From WYEG01 sp049414625 (GTDB lineage: Bacteria; Desulfobacterota; Thermodesulfobacteria; Thermodesulfobacteriales; Thermodesulfobacteriaceae), in NCBI GenBank assembly GCA_049414625.1, contig JBMSAU010000122.1, positions 1 to 64,000 of the forward strand: a DNA stretch of 64,000 bases, read 5' to 3'. The translations under genes and the position numbers were made by a program. Below the pieces are notes generated by a model that saw nothing but the letters and a program-made list of their open reading frames with translations, was not told where the DNA came from and made no database searches. How positions within the stretch are numbered: the stretch's first letter is position 1; the number at the start of each line of letters is the position of its first letter. Below are positions 8,632 to 16,656 of this stretch, one piece after another.

Positions 8632-9183
8632 TTAGTAGATTTTGGTTTCCTCTATCGCCCTCTCAAGGGCAGCTATGTTTTTGTCTGCCAATCGCCCAAA
8701 CCGCTCTCTCAAAGCCTCCTTCATAGCTTCAAGCTCAACAAGCCCCGTAGCCTTAATGAATGCACCAAGCATCGTGGTGTTAGTTATGGGAAGACCAAGA
8801 ACCTCAAGGGCAATCTTTGTGGCATCAACAAGGGCAAGCTTACCCTTGTAGCCACCAAGCATCTCCCTTACTTCCTCCTCCGAATGAGAGGAGTTAAGAA
8901 TGGCAATACCATCCTCCTTTAACCCTTGGGTTACCTTGATGATCTTTGGAAGAGAAGCATCAAGAACCAAGATGACATCAGGATTGTAGATTCTCTCCCT
9001 GGTCCTTATGGGAGCATCGCTAATCCTCGCAAAGGCTTGCACCGGAGCACCTCTTCTTTCCGGTCCAAAGCTTGGAAAAGCTTGAGCATACTTCCCTTGA
9101 TGAATGGCTGATACTGCTATCAACTCTGCAGAGGTAACCCCTCCCTGTCCACCCCTTCCATGGATCCTTATCTCAACCAGCAT
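8632..9183 (-). CDS. porC: Pyruvate:ferredoxin oxidoreductase, gamma subunit
   Basis: A 183-residue gamma subunit, the domain that helps place CoA. It opens with MLVEIRIHGRGGQGGVTSAE, then AQAFPSFGPERRGAPVQAF, both signatures of the family. Later NTTMLGAFIKATGLV and RFGRLADKNIAALERA match the C-terminal half. It is the first gene of the por operon. GGGGTGG precedes the ATG, and a promoter is visible at 9212-9239. Confidence 0.93.
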   Translation of the reverse strand: MLVEIRIHGRGGQGGVTSAELIAVSAIHQGKYAQAFPSFGPERRGAPVQAFARISDAPIRTRERIYNPDVILVLDASLPKIIKVTQGLKEDGIAILNSSHSEEEVREMLGGYKGKLALVDATKIALEVLGLPITNTTMLGAFIKATGLVELEAMKEALRERFGRLADKNIAALERAIEETKIY

Positions 9184-9211
9184 GCTCCACCCCTTTTAAA
9201 GAATTTCGCTC

Positions 9212-9239
9212 TATTTAACAACTAATTTTATCCTGTCAA
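9212..9239 (-). promoter_or_regulatory. Sigma-70 type promoter for porCDAB
   Basis: On the minus strand a perfect -35 TTGACA (9239-9234), a 16-base spacer and a TAAATA -10 (9217-9212) lie 29 bases before the porC ATG. The intergenic space is otherwise AT-rich, with no other clear signal. Confidence 0.5.
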
Positions 9240-9267
9240 GAGTGTTTGTTAAAATTTTCCCTAAACT

Positions 9268-10518
9268 TTAAGAAAGCCGAAGGGGCAAAAGGGGTATTCT
9301 TAAACTGTCTTTTCGCTTAAGAGGCTTCTCTTTCACCACAAAAAGGGAGGTTGCGGTGGAGACGATAGTCCTTCCATACCGTCCACTCAAGTAGTCTATG
9401 TCTTGGTAGAGCTTCTTTATCTTCTCGCTTCTGATTGTATCTTCAAAGAGGCTTCTCTGCTTAATTTGGTTTGAAGTAAGCCCGCTCAGCACTACCACCA
9501 CCTGCCGGTAGAGCTTGCCTTCTCTATAAAGCCTACTGAAGGCTTCTCTTAGATAAGGTAAAATCTCTAACGGGTAGGCGCTCTCCTGCGGAAGCTCTAT
9601 TTCCTCGGAGAAGAAGTTAAAGTCTTCATCCTTCAGACCAAGGATAACCCTTTTAGCTCGAAGCCCATAAGCCCTCGCCTTAAAACAGGCAAGCTCAAGG
9701 TTAAAGGCTATCTGGGAAAGCAAAAAATCCCTGTTTGAGGTTGGAGTAAAGCTTAGGGCTTTGCTTATGCTTTTGTATGAAGACTTTGGCGTTGGGTCTA
9801 CGGGATAAACGGGGATTCCTCTCAGCTCAAGCCAAATTTCATGTATTCTCTTATCGAAATACTTCTTTATGAAGTCTTCTGACTTCAGGGCAAGGTCAAG
9901 GGCAGTCTTAAGGTTAAGCTTTTCGCAAAGGGCTGAGGTCTTGGGACCTATCCCCCAAACCTCAGAAATCGGAAGCTTAGAAAGGTAATGGTGTATTTCT
10001 CTTCCGGGGATGACAGTTAGACCGTCTGGCTTTTGCCAGGATGAGGCAATCTTAGCAAGGACCTTGGTTAAGCTTATTCCAAGAGAGACGGTTATGCCAA
10101 GCTCTTTCTTAATCCTTTCTTTTATGGCTAAGGCTATACCCTCATAACCGCAACGATAAAGCCTTCTAAGCCCGGTTAAATCCGCAAAGGCTTCATCGAT
10201 AGAGTACTCCTCAACATCAGGGGTAAACTCCCTTAAGATGTCAAACATCCGCAGGGAAAAAAGAGAATACTTCTCGTAATCAGAATCGAGGATCACAGCT
10301 TGGGGGAAACGCCTTTTTACTTCGGCAATCGTCATCCCCCTTTTTATCCCTAAGGCTTTACCTTCGTAAGACACCGCTGTGACGATGCCCCTTTCTCTTC
10401 CTACGACGACGGGCTTTCCTCTAAGCTCAGGGTTTGTTGCTTGCTCTACGCTTGCAAAGAAGGCATCGGCATCAACATGAAGGATGGCTCTCGGTAGGCT
10501 GTGGATGTTTAGAACCAT
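9268..10518 (-). CDS. Y-family translesion DNA polymerase (DinB/UmuC type)
   Basis: A 416-residue error-prone polymerase. Catalytic-site motifs are ILHVDADAFFASVEQ, KPVVVGRERGIVTAVSYEGK and EEYSIDEAFADLTG. The helix-hairpin-helix region (ISEVWGIGPKTSALCEKL), a little-finger domain, and a beta-clamp-binding motif (QRSLFED) follow. The palm resembles DinB/Pol IV more than E. coli UmuC, yet the gene is 12 bases downstream of a umuD-like gene, so it may work as a UmuD'-assisted polymerase. The ATG at 10518 is taken over a TTG one codon upstream. It is the last gene of a kinase-PhnD-UmuD-polymerase operon. Confidence 0.9.
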   Translation of the reverse strand: MVLNIHSLPRAILHVDADAFFASVEQATNPELRGKPVVVGRERGIVTAVSYEGKALGIKRGMTIAEVKRRFPQAVILDSDYEKYSLFSLRMFDILREFTPDVEEYSIDEAFADLTGLRRLYRCGYEGIALAIKERIKKELGITVSLGISLTKVLAKIASSWQKPDGLTVIPGREIHHYLSKLPISEVWGIGPKTSALCEKLNLKTALDLALKSEDFIKKYFDKRIHEIWLELRGIPVYPVDPTPKSSYKSISKALSFTPTSNRDFLLSQIAFNLELACFKARAYGLRAKRVILGLKDEDFNFFSEEIELPQESAYPLEILPYLREAFSRLYREGKLYRQVVVVLSGLTSNQIKQRSLFEDTIRSEKIKKLYQDIDYLSGRYGRTIVSTATSLFVVKEKPLKRKDSLRIPLLPLRLS

Positions 10519-10530
10519 CAAGATTTAATT

Positions 10531-10914
10531 CTATCTATACTTTCTGATTACGGCAACAATGACCCCAAAGATTTCAACTTCCTTTTCCGGGCTAAGGATA
10601 AGCTCGGGATACCTTTTATTTGCTGGCTTAAGCCTTATCCCCTTTTCATCCCTGTAAAAATACTTCATCGTCCACTCATCCTCGATTCTCACGACCACTA
10701 TGTCTCCGTTCCTTGGGGTGAGAGCCCGGTCAACGAGGACATAATCGCCTGGTAGAATTCCAGCCTCTATCATAGACTCTCCGTAAACCTTGACAAGATA
10801 GGTTGAGGCCGGGTTTCTGATAAGCCATTCCTCCATGCTAATGCTTTCAAAGAGCGTGTCCTCAACCTGGGAAGGAAAGCCTGCAGTGATGCCACCAAGT
10901 AGAAGAAGCTCCAT
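10531..10914 (-). CDS. umuD: UmuD-like self-cleaving SOS protease
   Basis: A LexA/UmuD S24-family protein of about 127 residues. The self-cleavage site is Ala-Gly in ITAGFPSQ, the catalytic Ser is in VYGESMIEAGI and the catalytic Lys is in WTMKYFYRD, 37 residues later. There is no DNA-binding domain, so it is UmuD rather than LexA. The arm before the cleavage point is only 11-12 residues, about half that of E. coli UmuD. The upstream phnD stop (TAG, 10919-10917) overlaps an alternative GTG start, so translation is coupled. Confidence 0.88.
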   Translation of the reverse strand: MELLLLGGITAGFPSQVEDTLFESISMEEWLIRNPASTYLVKVYGESMIEAGILPGDYVLVDRALTPRNGDIVVVRIEDEWTMKYFYRDEKGIRLKPANKRYPELILSPEKEVEIFGVIVAVIRKYR

Positions 10915-10916
10915 CA

Positions 10917-11765
10917 CTACTCAAGCACTACATACTTTTCAAGATTGAGCTTCTCAAGGGGCTTATAGTCTCGAGCATAATCAGCAGGAACAGGGTTTGG
11001 CATTTGCACCCTATCAAGAAGAGCTTTCATGCTCGGCTCATTTGCCATGTCTAAAATAGCCTTCTTTACCTTATCTCTAACCTCTTTTGGGACCCTTGGA
11101 TGGGCTGAGAAAGGATGAGGAGCAGCAGAAGGAGTCTCATAAAGAATCCTCAGCTCCCTTTTTACCTCCTCTGGTTGTCTAAGAAAGGTGTTGTTCACCC
11201 CACCGCCAGCTTGAGCCTTGCCAAGGATCACATGCCTGTAGACATTATCATGCGTCTTAACATACTCTGGAGTGAAGCTTATCTTGAACTTCTCCGTTAA
11301 GAGCGCCCTAATGTAAAGGGAAGCTGCAAAGGCGTTCGGGGCAGGAAAGGCTATCACTTTACCGTCTAAATCCTTTACTTCTTTGATCGGACTATCCCTT
11401 CTTACAACAAGAATACCGGTTAAAGGAGTTTTATCTCGCACAAGGGGGATGTACTTTTGAGCTTTATAAGCCATAACTTGATGATAAGGGTTCATGAAGA
11501 CAAAATCAGGCTCACCTTTGAGAAAAGCTTTCTCAAACTCAGGGATACTTTTATAAGTTTTTAATTCAAACTTTAAGCCTGTTCGATTTTCAAGCTCCTT
11601 AATCAAAGGTCCCCATCTTTCATAGATTTCAACGGGCGTAAACTGAGGCACAACTCCAATGGTGAAGACCCTTTCTTGAGCCAAGGACTTCTTAAAAGCT
11701 GCTGTTATAAAGAAGATTAAAAGGATTAGCGGTAAAAACCTAAACCAAAACATAGTCACCACCAT
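10917..11765 (-). CDS. PhnD-like periplasmic substrate-binding protein
   Basis: A 282-residue periplasmic binding protein with an N-terminal signal peptide (hydrophobic FLPLILLIFFITAAF, then SLAQ). The mature part shows IGVVPQFTPVEIYERWGPL, GEPDFVFMNPYHQVMAYKA and KDLDGKVIAFPAPNAFAASL, typical of the phosphate/phosphite/phosphonate PhnD group. No ABC permease or ATPase gene is beside it. Instead it lies 11 bases downstream of a membrane hybrid histidine kinase, so it probably acts as a ligand-sensing partner of the kinase, as TorT does for TorS. That role is inference; the ligand is unknown. Confidence 0.85.
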   Translation of the reverse strand: MVVTMFWFRFLPLILLIFFITAAFKKSLAQERVFTIGVVPQFTPVEIYERWGPLIKELENRTGLKFELKTYKSIPEFEKAFLKGEPDFVFMNPYHQVMAYKAQKYIPLVRDKTPLTGILVVRRDSPIKEVKDLDGKVIAFPAPNAFAASLYIRALLTEKFKISFTPEYVKTHDNVYRHVILGKAQAGGGVNNTFLRQPEEVKRELRILYETPSAAPHPFSAHPRVPKEVRDKVKKAILDMANEPSMKALLDRVQMPNPVPADYARDYKPLEKLNLEKYVVLE

Positions 11766-11776
11766 CCTCCACCCTC

Positions 11777-13984
11777 CTAGGCTTTATTCAAAGCTTTTAT
11801 TAGTTCTTCTAAGGTGTAGGGCTTACGAAGGACACCTACGATGTTAAACTTTGACAAGTCTTCCCCCTCTCCTACTTCAGCGTAGCCCGTAGAGAGGATA
11901 GACTTTAGACCTGGAGCAAACTCTCTTAAAGTCTTTATTAGCTCTAAACCGTTTAAACGACCTGGCATGGTAAAATCGGTGATTAAAAGGTCAATATTTT
12001 TCCCCTGAGAGGTAAGGCTTAAGAAAATGGAGAGGGCTTCTTCCCCGTCTCCTGCGGTGATAACCTCATGCCCAAGCTCTTTTAAGATAAGGGCTAAGCT
12101 TTCCCTCAAGTCTTCCTCATCGTCAACGACAAGGATGTGAAGACGCCTATCTAAAGGCATATCTCTTTCTTCTACCCTTTCCTCTTCTATCGTCTCATAG
12201 GGAAGATAGATATAGAAAGTCGTCCCCTCACCCAATCTACTTTCTACCCTTAGTCTTCCTCCAAGTCTTTTTACTAAACTTTTTACGATGTATAAACCAA
12301 GCCCCGAGCCCTCTTTTTTAGTGGTAAAGAAGGGCTCAAAGACCTTGTCCAAAATCTCGGACGGGATCCCCGGTCCATCATCAGAAACTGTAATAACTAT
12401 ATAGTCTCTTTCCTCTTCTTTTGTCTTATCTACTTCTACTCTAATACTTTCTGCACCAGCTTGGACACTGTTTATAAATAAGTTCATAAGGATTTGAGAA
12501 AGGGCGTAGGGGTCGCTCTTTAGGTTTTTCACATTGACCTTTAAGTCTAAATAAAACTTAGTTTTGGTTCCAGCTAAAGCAAAGCTTGAGGTATCCTTGA
12601 TTACCGTTTCAAGGTCGGCCGGCTCTAAAACTATCTCCCCACCCTTAGAAAGGCTTAAAAGCTGAAAGGCAAGGTATTTTGCCCTTTTTAGATGCCTCTC
12701 GATAGTATGAATTACTCCTCGTATTTCTGCAGGCATACCTTTGGTAAGAAGCATAAGATTTAAACTATTAAACAAAATGGCTAACACATTATTCAGGTCG
12801 TGAGCAATTCCCGCCGCAAGTTGGATAAGGCTTCTCATCTTTTCAGTTCGCAAAAATTCTTCTTGAGCCCGAATTTTTTGAGTAATATCCTTTAAAGAAA
12901 GAAGCAAATCTTGATGCTCTTCAAGGGAAGAAATACGTTTTAAGCTCAGCTCATACACAGAGCCGTTAACCTCAACTTGAAGCTCAAACCGGTCTCCCCT
13001 GTTTAAATTTTCAAGAAGCTCCTCAGGGCTTAGAGTCTTTCCTTCAGGATAAGCTTTAAACCTACCCTCTAAGAAGAGCCCTTTTAAAGCATCTTGGGCT
13101 TCAGCTCCTAATCCTAATAATTTCTGCAAAAGCTCTTTTGCTCTTTCATTTTGATACTTTATCGTAAAGTCAGGTGCTAAAACAAAGACTGCCTCGTCAA
13201 TGGTTGAAAGAACACCATCCATTAGAGCCTTCTCTTTAATCAGCTCCCTTTCTGTCTCTTTAAGTTGCAAACTTGCCCAGTTCAGAGACTCTGCCAAGTC
13301 CTTCGTTTCAGCAAAGAAAGGAGAGATGCTTAAGAATTCGCCTTTTTTGAAAGGAAGCTCTTTAGAAAATGCAATAGCACTTCCAAGCTCCTTCTTTATC
13401 TTGCGGTAAAAAGGATACCATAGGGCCAAAAGGAAAAGCAAAAAGATGGTATAAAGGCTTGCCAAAATAATAGTTGTTGCCCAATATAGGTCTCTAATCT
13501 TAGAAAAATCGAAGGTCAGTATTAAATATCCAAAGACGATTTCTTTAAGCTTTAGCTCAGAAAAGAAAAAATATTTAGCCCTCCTCTCATCGTAGTAGCT
13601 CTTTTCAGGAATTTTAACTCCAGGAGAAAGGGTTCGATAAAGCCTAACGATTTCTCCTTTTTCATCCTTACTTAGATAGATAAGGGGACGTTTATCTGGA
13701 CTTAAAAGTATTGCCCCTTCAATAAGCCCATCTTTTATGTAGAGCTCAAATCTTTTCTCTATCTCATCATACTGGTTAACAACCAAATTTTCAATAGTTT
13801 GGATCCGCAAGCTATCCCCTAACCGTTCAACCTTATCTATTTCAAGCTTTTTGATAATTTCAAAAGTATAGGTTCGGATGATAAAAAAGGTTATCAACGA
13901 GCCAATGAGCAGAGTAAGGAAAATCAAAAGGAAAATAAAGGAGGTAAGGCTTAAATTTTGGGATTTGCTAATTTTAAATGGCAT
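11777..13984 (-). CDS. Membrane hybrid sensor histidine kinase with C-terminal receiver
   Basis: A 735-residue hybrid kinase. Membrane helices at about 13-40 and 162-188 flank a periplasmic sensor of about 120 residues. A PAS-like region (about 250-370) follows, then a phosphoacceptor helix (AAGIAHDLNNVLAILF), a HATPase_c domain (LMNLFINSVQAGAESI, SDDGPGIP, GSGLGLYIVKSLV) and a receiver domain (ILVVDDEEDLRESLAL, LLITDFTMPG with the phosphoacceptor Asp). There is no output domain in the operon, so the phosphoryl group must pass to a regulator elsewhere. It opens an operon with a PhnD-like protein, UmuD and a Y-family polymerase. Confidence 0.9.
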   Translation of the reverse strand: MPFKISKSQNLSLTSFIFLLIFLTLLIGSLITFFIIRTYTFEIIKKLEIDKVERLGDSLRIQTIENLVVNQYDEIEKRFELYIKDGLIEGAILLSPDKRPLIYLSKDEKGEIVRLYRTLSPGVKIPEKSYYDERRAKYFFFSELKLKEIVFGYLILTFDFSKIRDLYWATTIILASLYTIFLLFLLALWYPFYRKIKKELGSAIAFSKELPFKKGEFLSISPFFAETKDLAESLNWASLQLKETERELIKEKALMDGVLSTIDEAVFVLAPDFTIKYQNERAKELLQKLLGLGAEAQDALKGLFLEGRFKAYPEGKTLSPEELLENLNRGDRFELQVEVNGSVYELSLKRISSLEEHQDLLLSLKDITQKIRAQEEFLRTEKMRSLIQLAAGIAHDLNNVLAILFNSLNLMLLTKGMPAEIRGVIHTIERHLKRAKYLAFQLLSLSKGGEIVLEPADLETVIKDTSSFALAGTKTKFYLDLKVNVKNLKSDPYALSQILMNLFINSVQAGAESIRVEVDKTKEEERDYIVITVSDDGPGIPSEILDKVFEPFFTTKKEGSGLGLYIVKSLVKRLGGRLRVESRLGEGTTFYIYLPYETIEEERVEERDMPLDRRLHILVVDDEEDLRESLALILKELGHEVITAGDGEEALSIFLSLTSQGKNIDLLITDFTMPGRLNGLELIKTLREFAPGLKSILSTGYAEVGEGEDLSKFNIVGVLRKPYTLEELIKALNKA

Positions 13985-14062
13985 TTTTAAAATTAGTCTA
14001 ATATTAATTTAAATTTTAGGCAAGGGACTTATAGATACTTTTCCAATCCTTCTGAGGCTATT

Positions 14063-14187
14063 TTAAAAATTTGTGTAAGCCCCATGTGTCCAACCATCCC
14101 GAGCTTATTTTTATGACCATCCAGAGGCGTAAGCGGGTCCCTCGGCACTTGCGTGCCTCGGGAGGACAAAGTAGGGGTACTTTTTTA
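14063..14187. repeat. Dispersed palindromic repeat, short copy
   Basis: This noncoding stretch shares its core (GTCCCTCGGCACTT, then GTGCCTCGGGA) with 24610-24803. It also shares the left edge (TAAAAA, TTTGTG, AAGCCC) and right edge (AGTA, GGG, ACTTTTTT). The core folds into an imperfect hairpin (TCCC/GGGA and GGCAC/GTGCC arms with two mismatches, 4-base loop). It lies between the hybrid kinase and the tRNA promoter. It looks like a small nonautonomous repeat; no transposase or target duplication was found. Confidence 0.6.
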
Positions 14188-14203
14188 CAGCCTTTAATCC
14201 CCC

Positions 14204-14231
14204 TTGACATTTGGCATAATGAAACTATATT
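14204..14231 (+). promoter_or_regulatory. Promoter of the initiator tRNA
   Basis: A perfect -35 TTGACA (14204-14209), 16-base spacer and TATATT -10 (14226-14231) lie about 20 bases before the tRNA 5' end. Confidence 0.65.
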
Positions 14232-14251
14232 TATATCAGCTCTTTAAAGGA

Positions 14252-14328
<77 letters not shown>

Positions 14329-14428
14329 TTTTCCTTTTTTATAACCTCATAAACCCTCGGGGTGGCAGAGGAACGCTTTGTCTTTATCAAGACTAATCTC
14401 TGGGTTAAATTCGAACGGGAGGACTTGA

Positions 14429-15472
14429 GTGACCTCATATCAAAGGATAAAAAACCAAATCCTTCGCAGGCTTGTTCAAGGCAAAGCTACCTTTTGGCAG
14501 TTAGTAAACTACCAGGACAGCCATCTCGTTGAGTTTCTTGAGGCTATTAAAGAGCTCCTAAAGGAAGGCATCATCAAATACGAAAAACCTTTTTTTTATC
14601 TTTCCTCATCCTACTCTGGATTACCCTATGAAGACCCGGGTTGTCTTTTCTGCAATTCCTTTTCTAAAAGCAAGTTTTGGCAAGAGCTTTCGGAAAGGTT
14701 TAAAGAGTTAACCAAGGACCGTCCTCTTCCAACCAGCGATTACGACCAAGGTTTTATACGACCCATCGACACGGTAAGAAGGGTTGCCTTCATCTACGAG
14801 AGGGGTGACCTTGAAGGAACAGAAGTGTTTATCCTTGGAGACGATGACCTTCTTTCTCTGGCAATGGCTTTGACTAAACTTCCTAAGAGAATCGTTGTGG
14901 TAGAAATAGATGAAAGGATAAATGAATTCATAAGAGAAAAGACAAAAGAGATAGGCTATGAAGCCCTTGAGGTTTACAGCTACAATGTAATAGATAACTT
15001 GCCTTCACATCTTGAAAGAAGCTTTGATGTTTTTTTTACTGACCCGGTTGAGACTGAAAAGGGATTAAAGCTTTTTATCAGCAGGTGCATAAGTTCCCTC
15101 AAAGGAAAGGGGTCAGTGGGTTATATGGGGTTTACCCATAGGGAAGCTTCTCTCAGGAAATGGCGGGACTTTGAGAAATTTCTAATCGATTCAGGCTTTG
15201 TGATCACCGATATTCTTCGGGATTTTACAATCTATCCTGAAGCGGAAAACCAATGGGAACACTTTTACCGGACCTATCGTATCATGCGAGAGTTTGACCT
15301 TGACCTTCCTGATGTTGATTGGTATAAAAGCTGTCTTCTAAGGTTTGAGGTGGTTGAGGGTCCATACTTATTACCCATTGATAAGCCAAAGGACTTTGAA
15401 GAGCTTTATTTTGACGATGAAGCTTGGGCAACGCCCCTTCCATCCTATCTTGAAAAGAAGGAGGGAGGATAA
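14429..15472 (+). CDS. bpsA: N4-bis(aminopropyl)spermidine synthase (branched polyamine synthase)
   Basis: A 347-residue aminopropyltransferase of the BpsA family. BpsA adds two aminopropyl groups from decarboxylated S-adenosylmethionine to one nitrogen of spermidine, giving quaternary or tertiary branched polyamines that stabilise nucleic acids in thermophiles. An N-terminal winged-helix-like part (about 1-60) precedes CLFC, the Rossmann motif GDDDLLSLAMAL (137-148), an acidic VVEIDERI and the active-site region FFTDPVETEKG (202-212). The start is GTG behind GGAGG. The stop overlaps the efp ATG by one base (TAATG), so the two genes are translationally coupled. Confidence 0.92.
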   Translation: MTSYQRIKNQILRRLVQGKATFWQLVNYQDSHLVEFLEAIKELLKEGIIKYEKPFFYLSSSYSGLPYEDPGCLFCNSFSKSKFWQELSERFKELTKDRPLPTSDYDQGFIRPIDTVRRVAFIYERGDLEGTEVFILGDDDLLSLAMALTKLPKRIVVVEIDERINEFIREKTKEIGYEALEVYSYNVIDNLPSHLERSFDVFFTDPVETEKGLKLFISRCISSLKGKGSVGYMGFTHREASLRKWRDFEKFLIDSGFVITDILRDFTIYPEAENQWEHFYRTYRIMREFDLDLPDVDWYKSCLLRFEVVEGPYLLPIDKPKDFEELYFDDEAWATPLPSYLEKKEGG

Positions 15473-16035
15473 TGGCCTATACTACCTCGGATTTCAGAAG
15501 AGGATTAAAGATTGAGTGGGAAGGCAAGCCTTACGAGGTGATTGACTTTCAGCATACTAAGATAGCTCAGGGGCAACCTATGGTTAGAACAAAGCTTAAG
15601 GATTTGACCACCGGCAGGGTCCTTGAAGTAAACTTTCGCTCTGGGGAAAGGTTTGAAAAGCCTGACCTTGAAGAAAAGAAGGCTCAATTCCTTTATAAAG
15701 AAGGAGATCGTTTTGTGTTTATGGACCTTGAAGAATATGATCAAATTTATGTGGATAGAAAAGAGGTTGGTGAGGCAGAAAAGTATCTGACAGAAAACCT
15801 CGAAGTCTCTCTTCTTTTTTACAAGGGGAAAATAATTGGCATTGAGCTACCGAAGGTGGTAGAGCTAAGGGTTGTTTCCACTGAGCCAGGGGTTAAGGGA
15901 GATACCGTTGGCTCGGCAACCAAATCAGCAACTTTAGAGACAGGATTAGTTATTCAGGTTCCCCTTTTTGTGAACGAGGGGGACATCGTGCGGGTTGATA
16001 CTAGAACAGGAGAATACATAGAGAGGGCTAGCTAA
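15472..16035 (+). CDS. efp: Translation elongation factor P
   Basis: EF-P enters the ribosomal E site and rescues stalling at consecutive prolines. The 187-residue length and three-domain layout are normal: KOW-like domain 1, then an OB domain with EVGEAEKYLTENLEVS-like text (here KEVGEAEKYLTENLEVSLLF), and a C-terminal domain with GDTVGSATKSATLETGLVIQ-type signature. The domain-1 tip loop reads HTKIAQGQPMVRTKL, so the residue normally Lys (PGKG) or Arg is Gln33. This suggests an unmodified or differently modified factor. No EpmA, EpmB or EarP gene is nearby. Confidence 0.95.
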   Translation: MAYTTSDFRRGLKIEWEGKPYEVIDFQHTKIAQGQPMVRTKLKDLTTGRVLEVNFRSGERFEKPDLEEKKAQFLYKEGDRFVFMDLEEYDQIYVDRKEVGEAEKYLTENLEVSLLFYKGKIIGIELPKVVELRVVSTEPGVKGDTVGSATKSATLETGLVIQVPLFVNEGDIVRVDTRTGEYIERAS

Positions 16036-16036
16036 G

Positions 16037-16252
16037 ATGCTAACCTTAAAAAAACTTCAAGAATTCAAAGAATACTTAGAGAGTGGCGCCTTTATCGAGG
16101 ATTTTGAGATGAGAACGCCCGATGGTCAAGCTGAGATGCTTGACATGATCGACCTTCTTTTTGAAATCTGTGAGAAGGCAAACGAGATCATAAGTCAGCA
16201 CTTTTACCGAGGGCTTAAGGATCTGCCCATCGGCGAAGGTGGCAAAGATTGA
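16037..16252 (+). CDS. Small conserved-looking hypothetical protein
   Basis: A 71-residue acidic protein starting one base after the efp stop. It appears largely alpha-helical (LKKLQEFKEYLESG, then AEMLDMIDLLFEICEKANEI), with no cysteines that suggest a metal site apart from one, no signal peptide and no membrane segment. I do not recognise the family. Its tight position between efp and the next gene suggests it is real and cotranscribed. Confidence 0.6.
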   Translation: MLTLKKLQEFKEYLESGAFIEDFEMRTPDGQAEMLDMIDLLFEICEKANEIISQHFYRGLKDLPIGEGGKD

Positions 16253-16263
16253 TTTAAACTAAC

Positions 16264-16623
16264 GTGGTTTTCTTTGTTAGGGCAAGGTACTATTTTAGCT
16301 ACGCCGAATCGCTTTTAAAGGAAGTTCAATCAAGCACAAGACCTCTTACCCCAAGCTTGGCTTTGGATATCTTTTCCCTTGGTCTAAAAGCCATTCACGC
16401 CCTTGAAGTAGTAAAGCCAGAGGAACAGAAACCAAGCTTAGAAGAGCTTGCTCAAAGGGTCTCGGCTTCCGTCTCGCCCGCCTTGAAAAGACTGATCTTT
16501 GAGTTGAAAGAGGAGCTAAAAGGTTTATCCTCCGAGGATATAGCTCAGAAACAAGCAATCATCCTTGAAAAGCTCTCAGAATATCTTATGCTTATCAAGG
16601 AAGAACTAAAACCCATCCTATAG
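16264..16623 (+). CDS. Hypothetical all-helical protein
   Basis: A 119-residue protein starting at GTG 16264. It is predicted to be all helical; ARYYFSYAESLLKEVQS, LALDIFSLGLKAIHALEVV and AIILEKLSEYLMLIKEEL resemble the repeating pattern of HEPN-like or other helical-bundle proteins, but the HEPN catalytic RxxxxH is absent. No ribosome binding site is obvious before the GTG, so the start is uncertain. I cannot assign a function. Confidence 0.5.
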   Translation: MVFFVRARYYFSYAESLLKEVQSSTRPLTPSLALDIFSLGLKAIHALEVVKPEEQKPSLEELAQRVSASVSPALKRLIFELKEELKGLSSEDIAQKQAIILEKLSEYLMLIKEELKPIL

Positions 16624-16656
16624 AGACAAGATAAAAACAGAGGACTGCTCTATCTG

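Noticed and set aside
14329..14428. Possible riboswitch or leader between the tRNA and bpsA
   Set aside because: Only a T-rich stretch after the tRNA and a short GC patch are present; no aptamer-like fold could be recognised.
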